From NCBI GenBank assembly GCA_038141525.1, contig JAYQIF010000008.1:496001-560000 (forward strand): DNA of 64,000 nucleotides, given 5' to 3'. Positions 36,065 to 46,077 of the stretch are shown in pieces. The notes under the pieces are model-generated. The model had not been told where the DNA came from. It did no database searches and worked only from the letters and a program-made list of their open reading frames with translations. Origin of the DNA: BACL21 sp038141525 (lineage in GTDB: Bacteria; Bacteroidota; Bacteroidia; Flavobacteriales; Flavobacteriaceae). A program made the position numbers and the translations under genes. Within the stretch, counting starts at the first letter, position 1, and each line of letters opens with the position of its first letter.

Positions 36065-37066
36065 TTATAGTTTATGGGGTAAAAATGGATAGTCCTCTTG
36101 ATGATATACCGTATCGTACATCACACTTTTCTCTGGGTAAGCAGAATTTTCTGCAAACTCCTCACATTCTTTTACCTTTTCTTTGACTTTCTGGTCAATT
36201 GCTGCGATTTGTTTCTCTGAGGCCCACTTATTTTTATAGATATGATCCAAAACATGCATGATTGGATCTTGATCTTGCATCTTACTCACCTCTTCTTTGG
36301 TGCGATAATGTTGGGCATCACTCATGGAGTGACCGCGATAGCGATAGGTACGTATTTCAAGGAACGTCGGCCCGCCACCTTTTCGTGCGCGTGTGATGGC
36401 CTCATCTAATTCTTTGGCCACCAACTCGGGTTTCATCCCGTCGACAGGGCGACATGGCATATCATATCCCAAACCAAGCTTCCATATTTCTGAGTGATTG
36501 GCGGTACGCTCGACTGACGTTCCCATCGCATAACCATTATTCTCGACACAGAACACCACTGGCAGATTCCAAAGCATGGCCAGGTTAAACGTTTCGTGAA
36601 GAGACCCTTGACGCGTCGCTCCATCGCCCATAAAGGTCAACGTAACCGCATCGTTGTTTTGATATTTATCCGCAAAGGCAAGGCCTGCACCCAGAGGGAT
36701 TTGACCCCCGACAATTCCGTGCCCACCATAAAAACGGTGTTCTTTAGAAAAGATATGCATTGACCCACCTAATCCTTGGGAGGTTCCTGTCCCCTTGCCG
36801 TACAACTCCGCCATCACACGTTTGGGATCAACGCCCATACCGATCGGCTGTACATGACAACGATATGCGGTAATCATTTTGTCTTTTGAGAGATCCATGG
36901 CGTGCAATGCCCCAGCCAAAACGGCCTCTTGACCGTTGTAAAGGTGCAAGAATCCTCGAACCTTTTGGTTGATGTAAACCTGGGCTAATTTGTCCTCAAA
37001 CTTTCGCCAGAACAGCATGTTCTCGTACCAATTGAGATAGGTTTGCTTGGTAATTTTCTTCATCAT
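36065..37066 (-). CDS. pdhA: Pyruvate dehydrogenase E1 component, alpha subunit
   Basis: 333 residues. TPP-binding motif GDGATRQGSLHETFNLAMLW...ENNGYAMGTSVER, start MMKKITKQTYLNWYENMLFWRKFEDKL, phosphorylation-loop-like YRYRGHSMSDAQHYR. With E1 beta (encoded elsewhere) decarboxylates pyruvate and acetylates E2. Followed immediately by pdhC; own promoter upstream. Confidence 0.95.
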   Translation of the reverse strand: MMKKITKQTYLNWYENMLFWRKFEDKLAQVYINQKVRGFLHLYNGQEAVLAGALHAMDLSKDKMITAYRCHVQPIGMGVDPKRVMAELYGKGTGTSQGLGGSMHIFSKEHRFYGGHGIVGGQIPLGAGLAFADKYQNNDAVTLTFMGDGATRQGSLHETFNLAMLWNLPVVFCVENNGYAMGTSVERTANHSEIWKLGLGYDMPCRPVDGMKPELVAKELDEAITRARKGGGPTFLEIRTYRYRGHSMSDAQHYRTKEEVSKMQDQDPIMHVLDHIYKNKWASEKQIAAIDQKVKEKVKECEEFAENSAYPEKSVMYDTVYHQEDYPFLPHKL

Positions 37067-37101
37067 TTAACAAAATTAGAAATCGCGCGCGCGATGCAGC
37101 G

Positions 37102-37130
37102 CAAAAATACGTTATTCTGACTTTATACAA
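37102..37130 (-). promoter_or_regulatory. Promoter of pdhA-pdhC
   Basis: On the minus strand TTG (37128-37130), 18 bases, TATTTTTG (37102-37109), 35 bases before the pdhA ATG. It sits just downstream of the porV terminator. A GC-rich self-complementary tract (CGCGCGCG, near 37083-37092) lies in the leader. Confidence 0.6.
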
Positions 37131-37145
37131 AACCTAAAATGAGCA

Positions 37146-37172
37146 AAAAAAAGACGCCCAAATGGGCGTCTT
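37146..37172 (-). terminator. Rho-independent terminator of porV
   Basis: On the minus strand AAGACGCCCA, loop of two, TGGGCGTCTT, then a T-run: a perfect 10-bp stem. Placed 49 bases after the porV stop. Confidence 0.88.
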
Positions 37173-37220
37173 AAACTTGCGTGACACGGCATAAAATATC
37201 GGCCGTATGAAAACCTTCTC

Positions 37221-38378
37221 TTAGTACTCTGTATAGGTATCCCCGAGATTAAAGGTCAATCCAAAACGAAGTGTTCCTTCTAAAGGACTGCGTACTCTAG
37301 AGGTAGAGAATAAATAAGAAAGATCAATATTAATTGAGGTGTATTTGAAGCCAGCGCCAAGGGACAAAAATTTTCGCGATCCCTTATCTTCACTCTCGTT
37401 GAAATATCCAGTTCTCAAGGCAAATACATCTTGATACCAGTATTCTACACCTAAGGCCCAAGTGAATTCACTGAGTTCTTCACTAAATCCGCCCGGAGCA
37501 TCGCCGAGGGATGAGAACATACCCGAAATGAATCCTATGCTGTTGTATTCATCAGCATCTTCTGCATCGAGCACACCGTCTCCATTGAAATCTTTGGGGG
37601 TTGGTACCAGTAATTTATTCAATTCCAAATACGAACTGATGGTATTGTACTGATCTAATATGAAATCAAAACCTCCTCCTAGTCCGAGCTTGGTGGGCAA
37701 AAAGTTCTCTTGACCCACATCGTCATATTTGATTTTCGGTCCGATATTCGAGATGTTAAATCCACCACGCCAGCGGCCGTTAAAATCAGTGTAGGCCACC
37801 TCCTCGCTTTGGTAGTAACCTGAAATATCTACAGCGAAGGAATTTGCTGCAGAGGCATCTTCTGTTGAGGCCTGAATTTTTAAATCAGATCTTAAATAAC
37901 GACCCGTCACCGCCATTGAGAAACGATCACTCAAACGCAGTGCATAGGTCAAGTCAAAAGTAAATTCGTTTGGACTTTGAATCAAGGGTTCTTGATCAAA
38001 AGTATCGCGAAGCTCGATTTCTCCCAAGCTAAAATATCTAAAACTTCCCGCAACGGCACTTCGCTCGTTAATTCTGTTGAAATAGGTCAAATTCCCCAAG
38101 AAAATGTCATTTACCAGGCTGCTTAAATACGGCGTATAAGTGACTCCTACCCCTGATTCGGCGATAGAAAAGGCGTATTTCGACGGATTCCACTGCTGCG
38201 AAAAAGCATCGGCAGAAGTAGCCACCCCAATATCTCCCATACCACCAGCGCGTGCATCGGCAGCAATGAGCAAGAACGGCACCCCTGTAGTGATTGGTTG
38301 TGGTGGAATCTCATCCTGAGCCCATGAGGTTTGAGCCACAAGCAGTACCGAAAAAACTAACAACAAAATGTTCTTCAT
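37221..38378 (-). CDS. porV: Type IX secretion outer-membrane channel/shuttle protein PorV
   Basis: 385 residues. Signal peptide ending near TSWAQ, then the typical PorV opening (TTGVPFLLIAADARAGGMGDIGVAT), and FadL-like beta-barrel repeats to a final barrel strand (LRFGLTFNLGD...). In the T9SS, PorV (LptO) forms part of the attachment complex with PorU and moves cargo from the SprA translocon to the sortase. Encoded 37 bases after porU; a -7-like box TATATTTG (38395-38402) may also give its own transcript. Confidence 0.93.
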   Translation of the reverse strand: MKNILLLVFSVLLVAQTSWAQDEIPPQPITTGVPFLLIAADARAGGMGDIGVATSADAFSQQWNPSKYAFSIAESGVGVTYTPYLSSLVNDIFLGNLTYFNRINERSAVAGSFRYFSLGEIELRDTFDQEPLIQSPNEFTFDLTYALRLSDRFSMAVTGRYLRSDLKIQASTEDASAANSFAVDISGYYQSEEVAYTDFNGRWRGGFNISNIGPKIKYDDVGQENFLPTKLGLGGGFDFILDQYNTISSYLELNKLLVPTPKDFNGDGVLDAEDADEYNSIGFISGMFSSLGDAPGGFSEELSEFTWALGVEYWYQDVFALRTGYFNESEDKGSRKFLSLGAGFKYTSINIDLSYLFSTSRVRSPLEGTLRFGLTFNLGDTYTEY

Positions 38379-38415
38379 ATCGAATAAATTTTGACAAATA
38401 TACTTTTTTAATTAT

Positions 38416-41400
38416 TTATAAAATGACCAGTTTTTCATATTTCTCGGCCGTTTTACCGCTTAAGGAAGAACGCACTGTAAGTTTGTAAACATATACACCT
38501 TTACCGATTTTATCCCCAAAATCATCGCGACCATTCCAAATAATATCCCGAGATAAATAGCCTTCGGTCATTATGGTCTGATGGTGATTCCAAACCAGCT
38601 TACCAGAAACTGAAAAAACTTGCACGCTTACGTCGAGCGGCTCAAATGGTCTATTGTGGTTGAACCAAAACTCCGTGTAATCCACAAATGGATTGGGATA
38701 ATTCAAGACCCTTGAAATTTTAATGGCCTCGCCTCCAGTGACTATAAAATCAATAGTGGCCACAGAAAAATTATTGTAGGTGTCCCAGGCTTTGACCTGC
38801 AAACTATGAGGACCATCTTCGAGGTCCCTGAGCTTAAACTGAACCTTTCCCCTTGAGAAATCATCGACATTGGCTTGATAGTATTCGTTCAATACAAATG
38901 GATTTGCGGTATCACCATCGAGGATCGCAATGAGATCGTGCCCAATCCCTCCGGTGGTATTCAAACCACTATCATCGCTCAGATTGACCAGCAGGATCGG
39001 ATTGTCATTTGTGGTTCCTCCTGAAATAAAATTCTCGTCATTCATAAACAGCTCAATCTCCGGGCCAATATTGTCTTGAGGTGCATTTTCATTAAGCCCA
39101 CCCACCAAAATATTGAGATTGTAGCCCGCCTGATCTTCAAACGCGCCAGCACGCTTGGCGTAGAAACTGACCTTACCCGGCCCCACCGGGACCTGGATAT
39201 CTCGTGGTACTATAAATTCAACATCAAAAGCTCCTTGATTCACCGTGGCCTGTCCGTTAAATAGGACTTCACCCAAAGTGGTAAAGTCCATCAGTAACAA
39301 GTTTGTGGTATTGCCATCACCGTCGTAATCTGTCCCGTTGTCCCGAATACCATCGTTACCGAGCGTTGATCGCTGGAGTTCTTTATCAAAAACTTTGACC
39401 TGTAGAATACCGTTATAATTAGGTAGAGGATTCCCCTGGGAATCTAAAACCAGTCCGCTTAGCTTCACACGACTCAGAGCCTGCAGGGTATCATTTTCAA
39501 GGCCCAGGGGCTGATCATTAATCGCTGTTAATCGGATTTGCTTTTTTGGAAATGCCAAATGCATGGCGGGGTCTCCAATATAAAAAATCACGCGCTTGTT
39601 ATTGGATCCAATGAGGTTTTTGGTAAGCCTCAGCGCCTCTGCAGGAGCAGGAGGATCATCGAGTTGATAACCAAAAAGATATTCCGACAGTAAGGTGTTA
39701 AAATCCACACCCAAGGTAACACTAACCGATCGTGTAGTGGTGATCAGCGATCCGGCGCCCCCTTGCTCGTTCCAAAACGTCAATTCGCCTGCTATAATCC
39801 TCAGTGGGTTGTCAAATTTTGAAAATTCACATGTGACCGTAACAAAACAGGGTAACGTCTCTTCATTACGCAATTCCTGGGCCGTTTCCTTGGTGTAGAT
39901 AAATTCTTTGGCCAAACCATCTTCTCCTCCATGACCGAAATAATTGACGACAAGCGCCCCGACTTCGATCGCATTTTTTATCGCCTCGCGTGCGGCAGGG
40001 TAACGATTCCCGCCAGCAGAAGTTTCTTGTTGATAGGCATCGGTATGTATTTTTTTGACATTGATAAAAGGCTTTTCAGCACTCACCCGATCTGCAATTG
40101 AATCTAATGTGACTTCCAAAGCACGATACTCCCACCCGATATCTACATCATCGGAAATAACCACAAAATTATTGCGCCAAGACCCGTAAGAATCCTCGTT
40201 GTCATAAGAAGTGATTTTAGATACAATGCGTTGGGCCTGTGCTGGATTATCGACCAAAATTCGACCCACCGCAATATCCAAAGAATGAGCCGAAGACATG
40301 GTTCCCTCGTTGGGGTCCATCATCCCAAAAAAATCATCCGACATAAATGAATTAAACGTATCCACACTCGAAAGCGTATGATAGGTGGGCACCATATTAT
40401 TATTTCCGTTAAGGCGATCTTTAAAATCTACAGAAGTATCGCCAAACAGACACAGGTAGCGAATTTTTCGATCCGGAGCGCTGGCATTTTCATAGACATA
40501 ACGTACCATATTGCGTATGGCCCCTATATCCTGCTTGCCTGAACTAAATTCGGTGTATATATCTTCTGTAGTCACCACGCGCACGCTGAGATTTGTGCGC
40601 ATTCGATGGTGGGACGCGAGTTGCTCAGCAGCGGCCACAAGACTTCGTGGAGTAACAATTATATAGTCAATGTCTTGAAACCCTCCGGGGCCGTTAAACA
40701 ATGTACCCTTGATATTCTGATTCGTAACAGCTGAATTATCCGCTCGTCTGGGCTCAAGAAAATCTCCGGGAGCAAGGGGCACATAACGGGTCTCCCTAAA
40801 AAGAGTTTTAAAGGTAAACGTCTCGGATTGTTGACTCGTTTAGTTTATAATGAATGTTGTATAAATCATCTACAGCCCAAACCTCTTGAATATTCTGCGC
40901 TTGGGTTAAGCGATACAATCCCACACCACTAGCGCTTACTGCGTCCTGATTAAAAAAGACAAAACTGCCCCCATTACCGCGCAAGGGCATGGTGGCTGTG
41001 ACCTGAATATAATCGAGATAACCTATACTAGAGGGGTTGCCCGAGTTATTATAACTCAGTGAAACATTTACCGACTCCCCTGAAAGCTGAAAATCTTGGA
41101 TAAAGGAATCCACACTAAGTAAGGTCGGATCGTTAATGGCGTTAAACGTTAAAGGATCTACAGTAGCTCCGTTGACATTCACTTGCAGGCTCGTGGGGAC
41201 CTCCGAGGCCGCTGCAGCACGCACTTTGACCTTTACAGGTTCAGAAACAAGACGACCTGGAAAATTAAAATTGTATTCTTGCTGATTTTGAATATCAAAA
41301 CGATCTCCAAACCATCGCCGGCCCACCTTGGCGGGCGAATATTCATCGTTTTCGTGGTATTTTAACTCCTGATAATGTTCAAAAACCAAATCAGCATTGG

Positions 41401-42276
41401 CCACCGGTTCGATCATTGGTTCAACGCGCAATCCGGGCAGACCATCGGCTGTTATGTAATAATAAGCCTTCTCCGCATAGGGGTTAAAATGGCTATCGTT
41501 TTCTGCATCGTACCCCATAATACCTTGACCAAAAAACAAGAGGTAATCCCCAGAGTCAAAACTACCATCTTCTCCGCCCACGACTTTAATGGGCACCTGG
41601 GGTAAATCGTAGTATTGGGTGTCGCTATTGGAAAGAGGAATGGGCTTACCTCCATGACCATAAATCTTTATAAGGTCAGGATTAATCGACGCTGGATTCA
41701 TCCCCAGACTGCTCAAAAAAGAACGATCTAACCGGTAAACACCGGTCTGATCTATTTCAAATTTAAACCAATTCCTTGGGCCAATACTGAATTCGAAATT
41801 CCTGGGACGCGATTGCCAAACTCCTGTGAGGCATAATCGTAATCGATCTCAAAAGATTGAATTTTTCTAATGCGACCATTTTGACGCACAAAAGGATTAA
41901 ACACAGCAGAAGTGTACCAATTTTCTCTGGCTGTTGATGAAGATAGAACCACCTGAAAGGTAGACGGTACTTTTTGCTGAGCGAGCTGCTGCAATTCCTT
42001 CGCACTGGGCTCACCCCAGACTTGTCGCGTCACCCGAGCACTGCTGTTTTTGGCCGGGCCTCGATCCGTCCAGCGCTGTGTATATATAGGACCTCGGTGA
42101 TCCCAGCGAAGATTTAAAGATCGGCCGATTTGATGAGACCTGTCCCCTGTTGTTTTTGCTTTAGAATTTTTGGTCTGATTAGACCAGGGCAGCGTTATTG
42201 TCTTGGACTGAGCAAAGACCACAGTTCCAAAAAACAAAAAAATCAAGAATAAACCTTTCTTCCTCATCACTGGCAT
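38416..42276 (-). pseudogene. porU: Type IX secretion system sortase PorU, split by two frameshifts
   Basis: Three frames together make about 1,286 residues, the expected PorU length. Signal peptide (MRKKGLFLIFLFFGTVVFA, from 42267; ORF starts at 42276), N-terminal pre-domain, C25 (gingipain-like) peptidase domain with catalytic His in YFGHGG and Cys in TVTCEFSKFDNP, and a CTD-like end (ILNYPNPFVDYTEFWF...). PorU cleaves cargo CTDs and attaches cargo to the surface. Breaks: a lost base in AA/T at 41772-41773 (LAQG then NWFKFEIDQTGVYRL) and an extra base in the AAA at 40839-40841 (YKLTSQQSETFTFKTLFRETRYVP after repair). Both are homopolymer events. A -7 box TATATTTG at 42284-42291 precedes the start. 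Confidence 0.93.
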
Positions 42277-42476
42277 AACGCCTCAAATATAAGGTTAGTA
42301 TAACAAGTTTCCACTTGTTTTTTCAAAAATAGCACCCGTATAAAATAAATGTGAGTACAGCGCGTTATCCCTTGGATCTCTTCGCTTAAGCACGATTTTG
42401 TTATTCGAAAAATAATATTGTGCTTTACGCGTTAATTAGTATATTGCGATCCCTATATTTTTACTTTATAAATACT

Positions 42477-44156
42477 ATGAACGTTAACAAAAATCTTGGA
42501 ATAAAGCTGTGTGTACTGGCCTTGACGGCAACTTCTTTAGTTGGCTGCAGCAAATCACGTGATTACTCGAATAGTTCACGGGCCACCGGTTGGGCATTAA
42601 ACTCAAAAGAAGGTGGATTCCAATACGATCCCAAAACAAGAGAACAAGAAACTGGTCCAGGTCTTGTTTTTGTAGAAGGGGGTACCTTCACCATGGGACG
42701 TGTGCAGGATGATCCAATGCACGACTGGAACAACAGTCCAGTACAGCAACACGTTCAATCCTTCTACATGGATGAAACAGAGGTGACCAACCTCATGTAC
42801 TTGGAATACCTTGATTGGTTAAAGCAAGTTTTTCCTCCATCAAACGAAAACTTTAAAAACATTTATACTGGTGCCCTACCAGACACATTGGTATGGCGTA
42901 ATCGTTTAGGCTACAATGAAGTAATGACCAACAATTACTTGCGTCATCCAGCTTATGCGAATTATCCGGTTGTGGGCGTGAGTTGGATTCAGGCAGTGGA
43001 ATTTGCCAATTGGCGTACCGACCGCGTGAATGAATTGATTCTCGAGCAAAATGGAGTGACCTCGCGCGGCGCTCGTTTCACAAACGACCCGGGTTCCGGA
43101 TTTAGCACAGAAACTTATTTAGCCTCACCGACTCAGGTATACGGAGGAAATGACTCCATCACCAGAGGGGGTAAGTATTCTGAGAATTTGGCCAGAAGAA
43201 GTCAAGACAGCACAAACCTTTACGTTCAAAATAAAGATGGGCTCTTAATGCCTGACTACAGGTTGCCCACCGAAGCTGAATGGGAGTATGCCGCATTAGG
43301 GCTTGTGGGTATTCGCGACTATAACATTTATCGCGGTAAAAAGAAATATCCTTGGGAAGGACAATACACGCGCTCTTCTGACCGACGCAGTCGTGGCGGT
43401 CAACACGCCAACTTTAAGCAAGGCGACGGTGACTACGGTGGAATCGCTGGATGGAGTGACGACGGGGCGGACATTACCGCGGAAGTCGGATCCTATGAGC
43501 CGAACGACTTTGGATTGTATGATATGTCCGGGAATGTTGCTGAATGGGTGGCTGATGTTTACCGTCCAATTGTAGATGATGAATTTAATGATTTCAACTA
43601 CTACCGTGGTAATATCTACACCAAAAACGCTATCGATTCAGACGGTAAGGTGATGGTTGTACGCGTGGATTCAATACTTTACGATACCTTGAGTAATGGT
43701 AAAATCGTTGCCCGTGATTTGCCAGGTGAGATTTACAAAGTACCCGTTGACGAAAACGAAACCTACTTGCGAACTAATTTCTCAGAAAGCGACAATCGCG
43801 ATTTTAGAGATGGAGATAAAAAATCGACCAGAAATTATCAAGCTTTTGGCGGTGAGGATGACAACACCGTAGCCGATGGGAAAAGAATGTACAACTCTCC
43901 ACAACACAAAGTGGAAACAGATGACCAAGGTAATCTTGTCAGAGAATATGACAAATCTTCAAAGAGAACGTCTTTAGTTAACAATGAGGTTCGTGTCTAC
44001 AAAGGAGGATCATGGAGAGACCGCGACTACTGGTTAGATCCAGCCCAACGTCGTTATTTCCCACAAGATATGGCTACTGATTATATCGGTTTCCGTTGTG
44101 CGATGTCTCGATTAGGCAGCAAATCCAAAAAAGGAAAACGACCACGTAACAACTAG
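42477..44156 (+). CDS. gldJ: Gliding motility lipoprotein GldJ
   Basis: 559 residues from ATG 42477. Lipobox LVGC (Cys near 22), then the formylglycine-generating-enzyme/sulfatase-modifying fold: GLVFVEGGTFTMGRVQDDP, FYMDETEVTNLMYLEYLDW, YRLPTEAEWEYAALG, DMSGNVAEWVADVY, and the end GSWRDRDYWLDPAQRRYF and GFRCAM. GldJ is required for gliding and for T9SS function, with no enzymatic role known. Divergent from porU, a conserved arrangement in Flavobacteria. The ATG 57 bases upstream (42420) lies before the lipoprotein signal and is rejected. Confidence 0.95.
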   Translation: MNVNKNLGIKLCVLALTATSLVGCSKSRDYSNSSRATGWALNSKEGGFQYDPKTREQETGPGLVFVEGGTFTMGRVQDDPMHDWNNSPVQQHVQSFYMDETEVTNLMYLEYLDWLKQVFPPSNENFKNIYTGALPDTLVWRNRLGYNEVMTNNYLRHPAYANYPVVGVSWIQAVEFANWRTDRVNELILEQNGVTSRGARFTNDPGSGFSTETYLASPTQVYGGNDSITRGGKYSENLARRSQDSTNLYVQNKDGLLMPDYRLPTEAEWEYAALGLVGIRDYNIYRGKKKYPWEGQYTRSSDRRSRGGQHANFKQGDGDYGGIAGWSDDGADITAEVGSYEPNDFGLYDMSGNVAEWVADVYRPIVDDEFNDFNYYRGNIYTKNAIDSDGKVMVVRVDSILYDTLSNGKIVARDLPGEIYKVPVDENETYLRTNFSESDNRDFRDGDKKSTRNYQAFGGEDDNTVADGKRMYNSPQHKVETDDQGNLVREYDKSSKRTSLVNNEVRVYKGGSWRDRDYWLDPAQRRYFPQDMATDYIGFRCAMSRLGSKSKKGKRPRNN

Positions 44157-44177
44157 GCCTCAACTAGTAATCTCATA

Positions 44178-44209
44178 AAAACCCTTTAACCTCGTTGAAG
44201 GGTTTTTTT
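44178..44209 (+). terminator. Rho-independent terminator of gldJ
   Basis: AAAACCCTTTAAC, loop CTC, GTTGAAGGGTTTT with one G-U pair, followed by a run of T; 21 bases after the gldJ stop. It sits 15 bases before the murF ATG, so murF needs its own promoter or read-through. Confidence 0.85.
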
Positions 44210-44224
44210 ATATCTTTAAGTACC

Positions 44225-45595
44225 ATGACAAAGCGGGCTTCATTAGACTCAATATACGACTGCTATCTAAACAGCGCGGAGGTATCGACCGATACCCGTA
44301 AGCTCAGTAAAGGCTGTTTTTTTGTCGCGCTTAAAGGCGACAATTTTGATGGCAATACATTTGCCGTTTCTGCCATGGAGGCCGGGGCGGCTTTTGTGCT
44401 GATGGATGATGCAAAACTATACGCTAATCCATCTTTGAGCCCATACCTGGATCGCATGTTGCTTGTTGATGATGCGCTAAAATCTTTACAAGAACTCGCC
44501 ACCCATCACAGACGGACATTAAACCTGCCCATATTGGCTTTGACCGGAAGTAATGGTAAAACCACGACTAAGGAATTACTGCACGCGACGCTCTCTCAAA
44601 AATTTGACTGTTTGGCCACTGCAGGTAATTTAAACAACCACATTGGCGTGCCATTAACCCTACTCAGGATGAACCAAAGCACCGAGCTTGGCATAGTGGA
44701 GATGGGCGCGAATCACCAAAAAGAAATTGAATTTTTATGCCAAATCGCTGAGCCCAACTTTGGCTATATCACTAATTACGGCAAGGCCCACCTCGAAGGG
44801 TTCGGCGGGTTTGAAGGCGTGATAAAGGGCAAGTCTGAATTGATTGACTACCTGCAGCAAACAAACGGCAGGATGTTTGTTCAGTCCACAGACCATGAGC
44901 AATTAAAGCGCACCAAGGACATGCCGCATACCGTTTTAAATGTAAATCAGCATTGGGCAATTAACTCAGAACACAGCGCTACCCAGGCACATGCTCAAGG
45001 CAAGGCGTATGCTCAAAGTCATACTTCTCAAGACACCTTGGTACTATCAGGACCATTGGGAGATATTCACACACAACTCATAGGGAACTATAACACCCCT
45101 AATGTTATTGCCGCGGTAGAAATCGCCCAATATTTTGATGTCTCCTGGGAAAAAATAAAATCGGCTTTGGCACAGTACACCCCTAGGATGATCCGCTCAC
45201 AAGGAATGAAACGCGGTTCCCATAATTTGATTATGGATGCTTATAACGCCAATCCCTCAAGCATGCAACTTGCGCTAGAGCACTTTGCACAAACGGCCGT
45301 CAGCGGATCTAAAGCGGTAATTTTAGGCGATATGTTCGAACTTGGGCAAGAGGCTGCGCTAGAGCATCAATCGATAGTTACTCAGGCCGAACAGTTGGGC
45401 TTTGACGAGATTTATCTTGCTGGAGTTAACTTTAGTCAAACTCAGTTTGATCCCGCAAAAACATCTTGTTTTAAGGACTACAAATCTTTAGAAGAGCATT
45501 TGGTTGCACACCCTCCAAAACATACAAGTATTCTTGTTAAAGGCTCTCGCGGTATGGCCTTGGAGAGATTATTAAATACAGTATTTAAAGAGTAA
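44225..45595 (+). CDS. murF: UDP-N-acetylmuramoyl-tripeptide--D-alanyl-D-alanine ligase
   Basis: 456 residues from ATG 44225. Mur ligase: N-terminal DTRKLSKGCFFVALKG, P-loop LTGSNGKTTTKELL near 106, GNLNNHIGVPLTLL and EMGANHQKEIEFLC, C-terminal MDAYNANPSSM and GDMFELG. Adds D-Ala-D-Ala to UDP-MurNAc-tripeptide, the last cytosolic step before the lipid stage. Follows gldJ, a common flavobacterial order. Confidence 0.95.
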   Translation: MTKRASLDSIYDCYLNSAEVSTDTRKLSKGCFFVALKGDNFDGNTFAVSAMEAGAAFVLMDDAKLYANPSLSPYLDRMLLVDDALKSLQELATHHRRTLNLPILALTGSNGKTTTKELLHATLSQKFDCLATAGNLNNHIGVPLTLLRMNQSTELGIVEMGANHQKEIEFLCQIAEPNFGYITNYGKAHLEGFGGFEGVIKGKSELIDYLQQTNGRMFVQSTDHEQLKRTKDMPHTVLNVNQHWAINSEHSATQAHAQGKAYAQSHTSQDTLVLSGPLGDIHTQLIGNYNTPNVIAAVEIAQYFDVSWEKIKSALAQYTPRMIRSQGMKRGSHNLIMDAYNANPSSMQLALEHFAQTAVSGSKAVILGDMFELGQEAALEHQSIVTQAEQLGFDEIYLAGVNFSQTQFDPAKTSCFKDYKSLEEHLVAHPPKHTSILVKGSRGMALERLLNTVFKE

Positions 45596-45703
45596 TTTTT
45601 TACGCGAGAAGTAATCTGACATCATGATGCTTTATTGGTCCTGAAGAGGATCAATATGTAACATACGTCAGCAATAGGGATACAAGCATAACTTAAGCAA
45701 AGC

Positions 45704-45744
45704 CAAAAAAAATCCCAGCAGTCGAATGCGGTACTGGGATTTTT
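45704..45744 (-). terminator. Terminator of the tRNA-Val(GAC) gene
   Basis: On the minus strand AAAAATCCCAG, about 16-base loop, CTGGGATTTTT followed by more T. It lies 8 bases downstream of the tRNA. Confidence 0.72.
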
Positions 45745-45751
45745 CTTTATG

Positions 45752-45826
45752 TGGGTCATACTGGATTCGAACCAGTGACTTCTACCCTGTCAAGGTAACA
45801 CTCTGAACCAACTGAGTTAATGACCC
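45752..45826 (-). tRNA. tRNA-Val(GAC)
   Basis: Cloverleaf on the minus strand: acceptor GGGTCAT/ATGACCC, D arm ACTC/GAGT, anticodon stem TTACC/GGTAG around loop TTGACAG (anticodon GAC), T arm ACTGG-TTCGAAT-CCAGT, then discriminator A. CCA is not encoded. 75 bases. Confidence 0.92.
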
Positions 45827-45886
45827 TTTAGTGATTTCAAAAGTAATTAAAATCGAGGTTTTAAAAAACATCTGAGTGCACTTGAA

Positions 45887-45919
45887 CAAAAAATCCTGAT
45901 GTCGTACATCAGGATTTTT
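45887..45919 (-). terminator. Terminator of the tRNA-Val(TAC) gene
   Basis: Perfect 14-bp hairpin AAAAATCCTGATGT-CGT-ACATCAGGATTTTT, 4 bases after the tRNA on the minus strand, followed by T-run. Symmetrical, so it could work both ways. Confidence 0.75.
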
Positions 45920-45923
45920 GCTG

Positions 45924-45998
45924 TGGGCGCTGAGGGATTCGAACCCCCGACCCCCTCGGTGTAAACGAGGTGCTCTGAACCAACTGAGCTAAGCGCCC
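45924..45998 (-). tRNA. tRNA-Val(TAC)
   Basis: Minus-strand cloverleaf: acceptor GGGCGCT/AGCGCCC, D arm GCTC/GAGC, anticodon stem CCTCG/CGAGG around TTTACAC (anticodon TAC), T arm GGGGG-TTCGAAT-CCCTC, discriminator A, no encoded CCA. 75 bases. Confidence 0.93.
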
Positions 45999-46077
45999 TA
46001 AGTAACTGCCTTGATAACCAAAGCGGCTGCAAATATAAATTAGTTTTTATTATGGCCCAACAAAAATTCACAAAAAA

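Noticed and set aside
42302..42319. AACAAGT-TTCC-ACTTGTT hairpin between porU and gldJ as a riboswitch or terminator
   Set aside because: Only a weak 7-bp A/T-rich stem between divergent genes; no gene ends there to need a terminator.
45847..46071. 74-residue minus-strand ORF over the second tRNA
   Set aside because: It runs through tRNA-Val(TAC) and a terminator and has no coding character.
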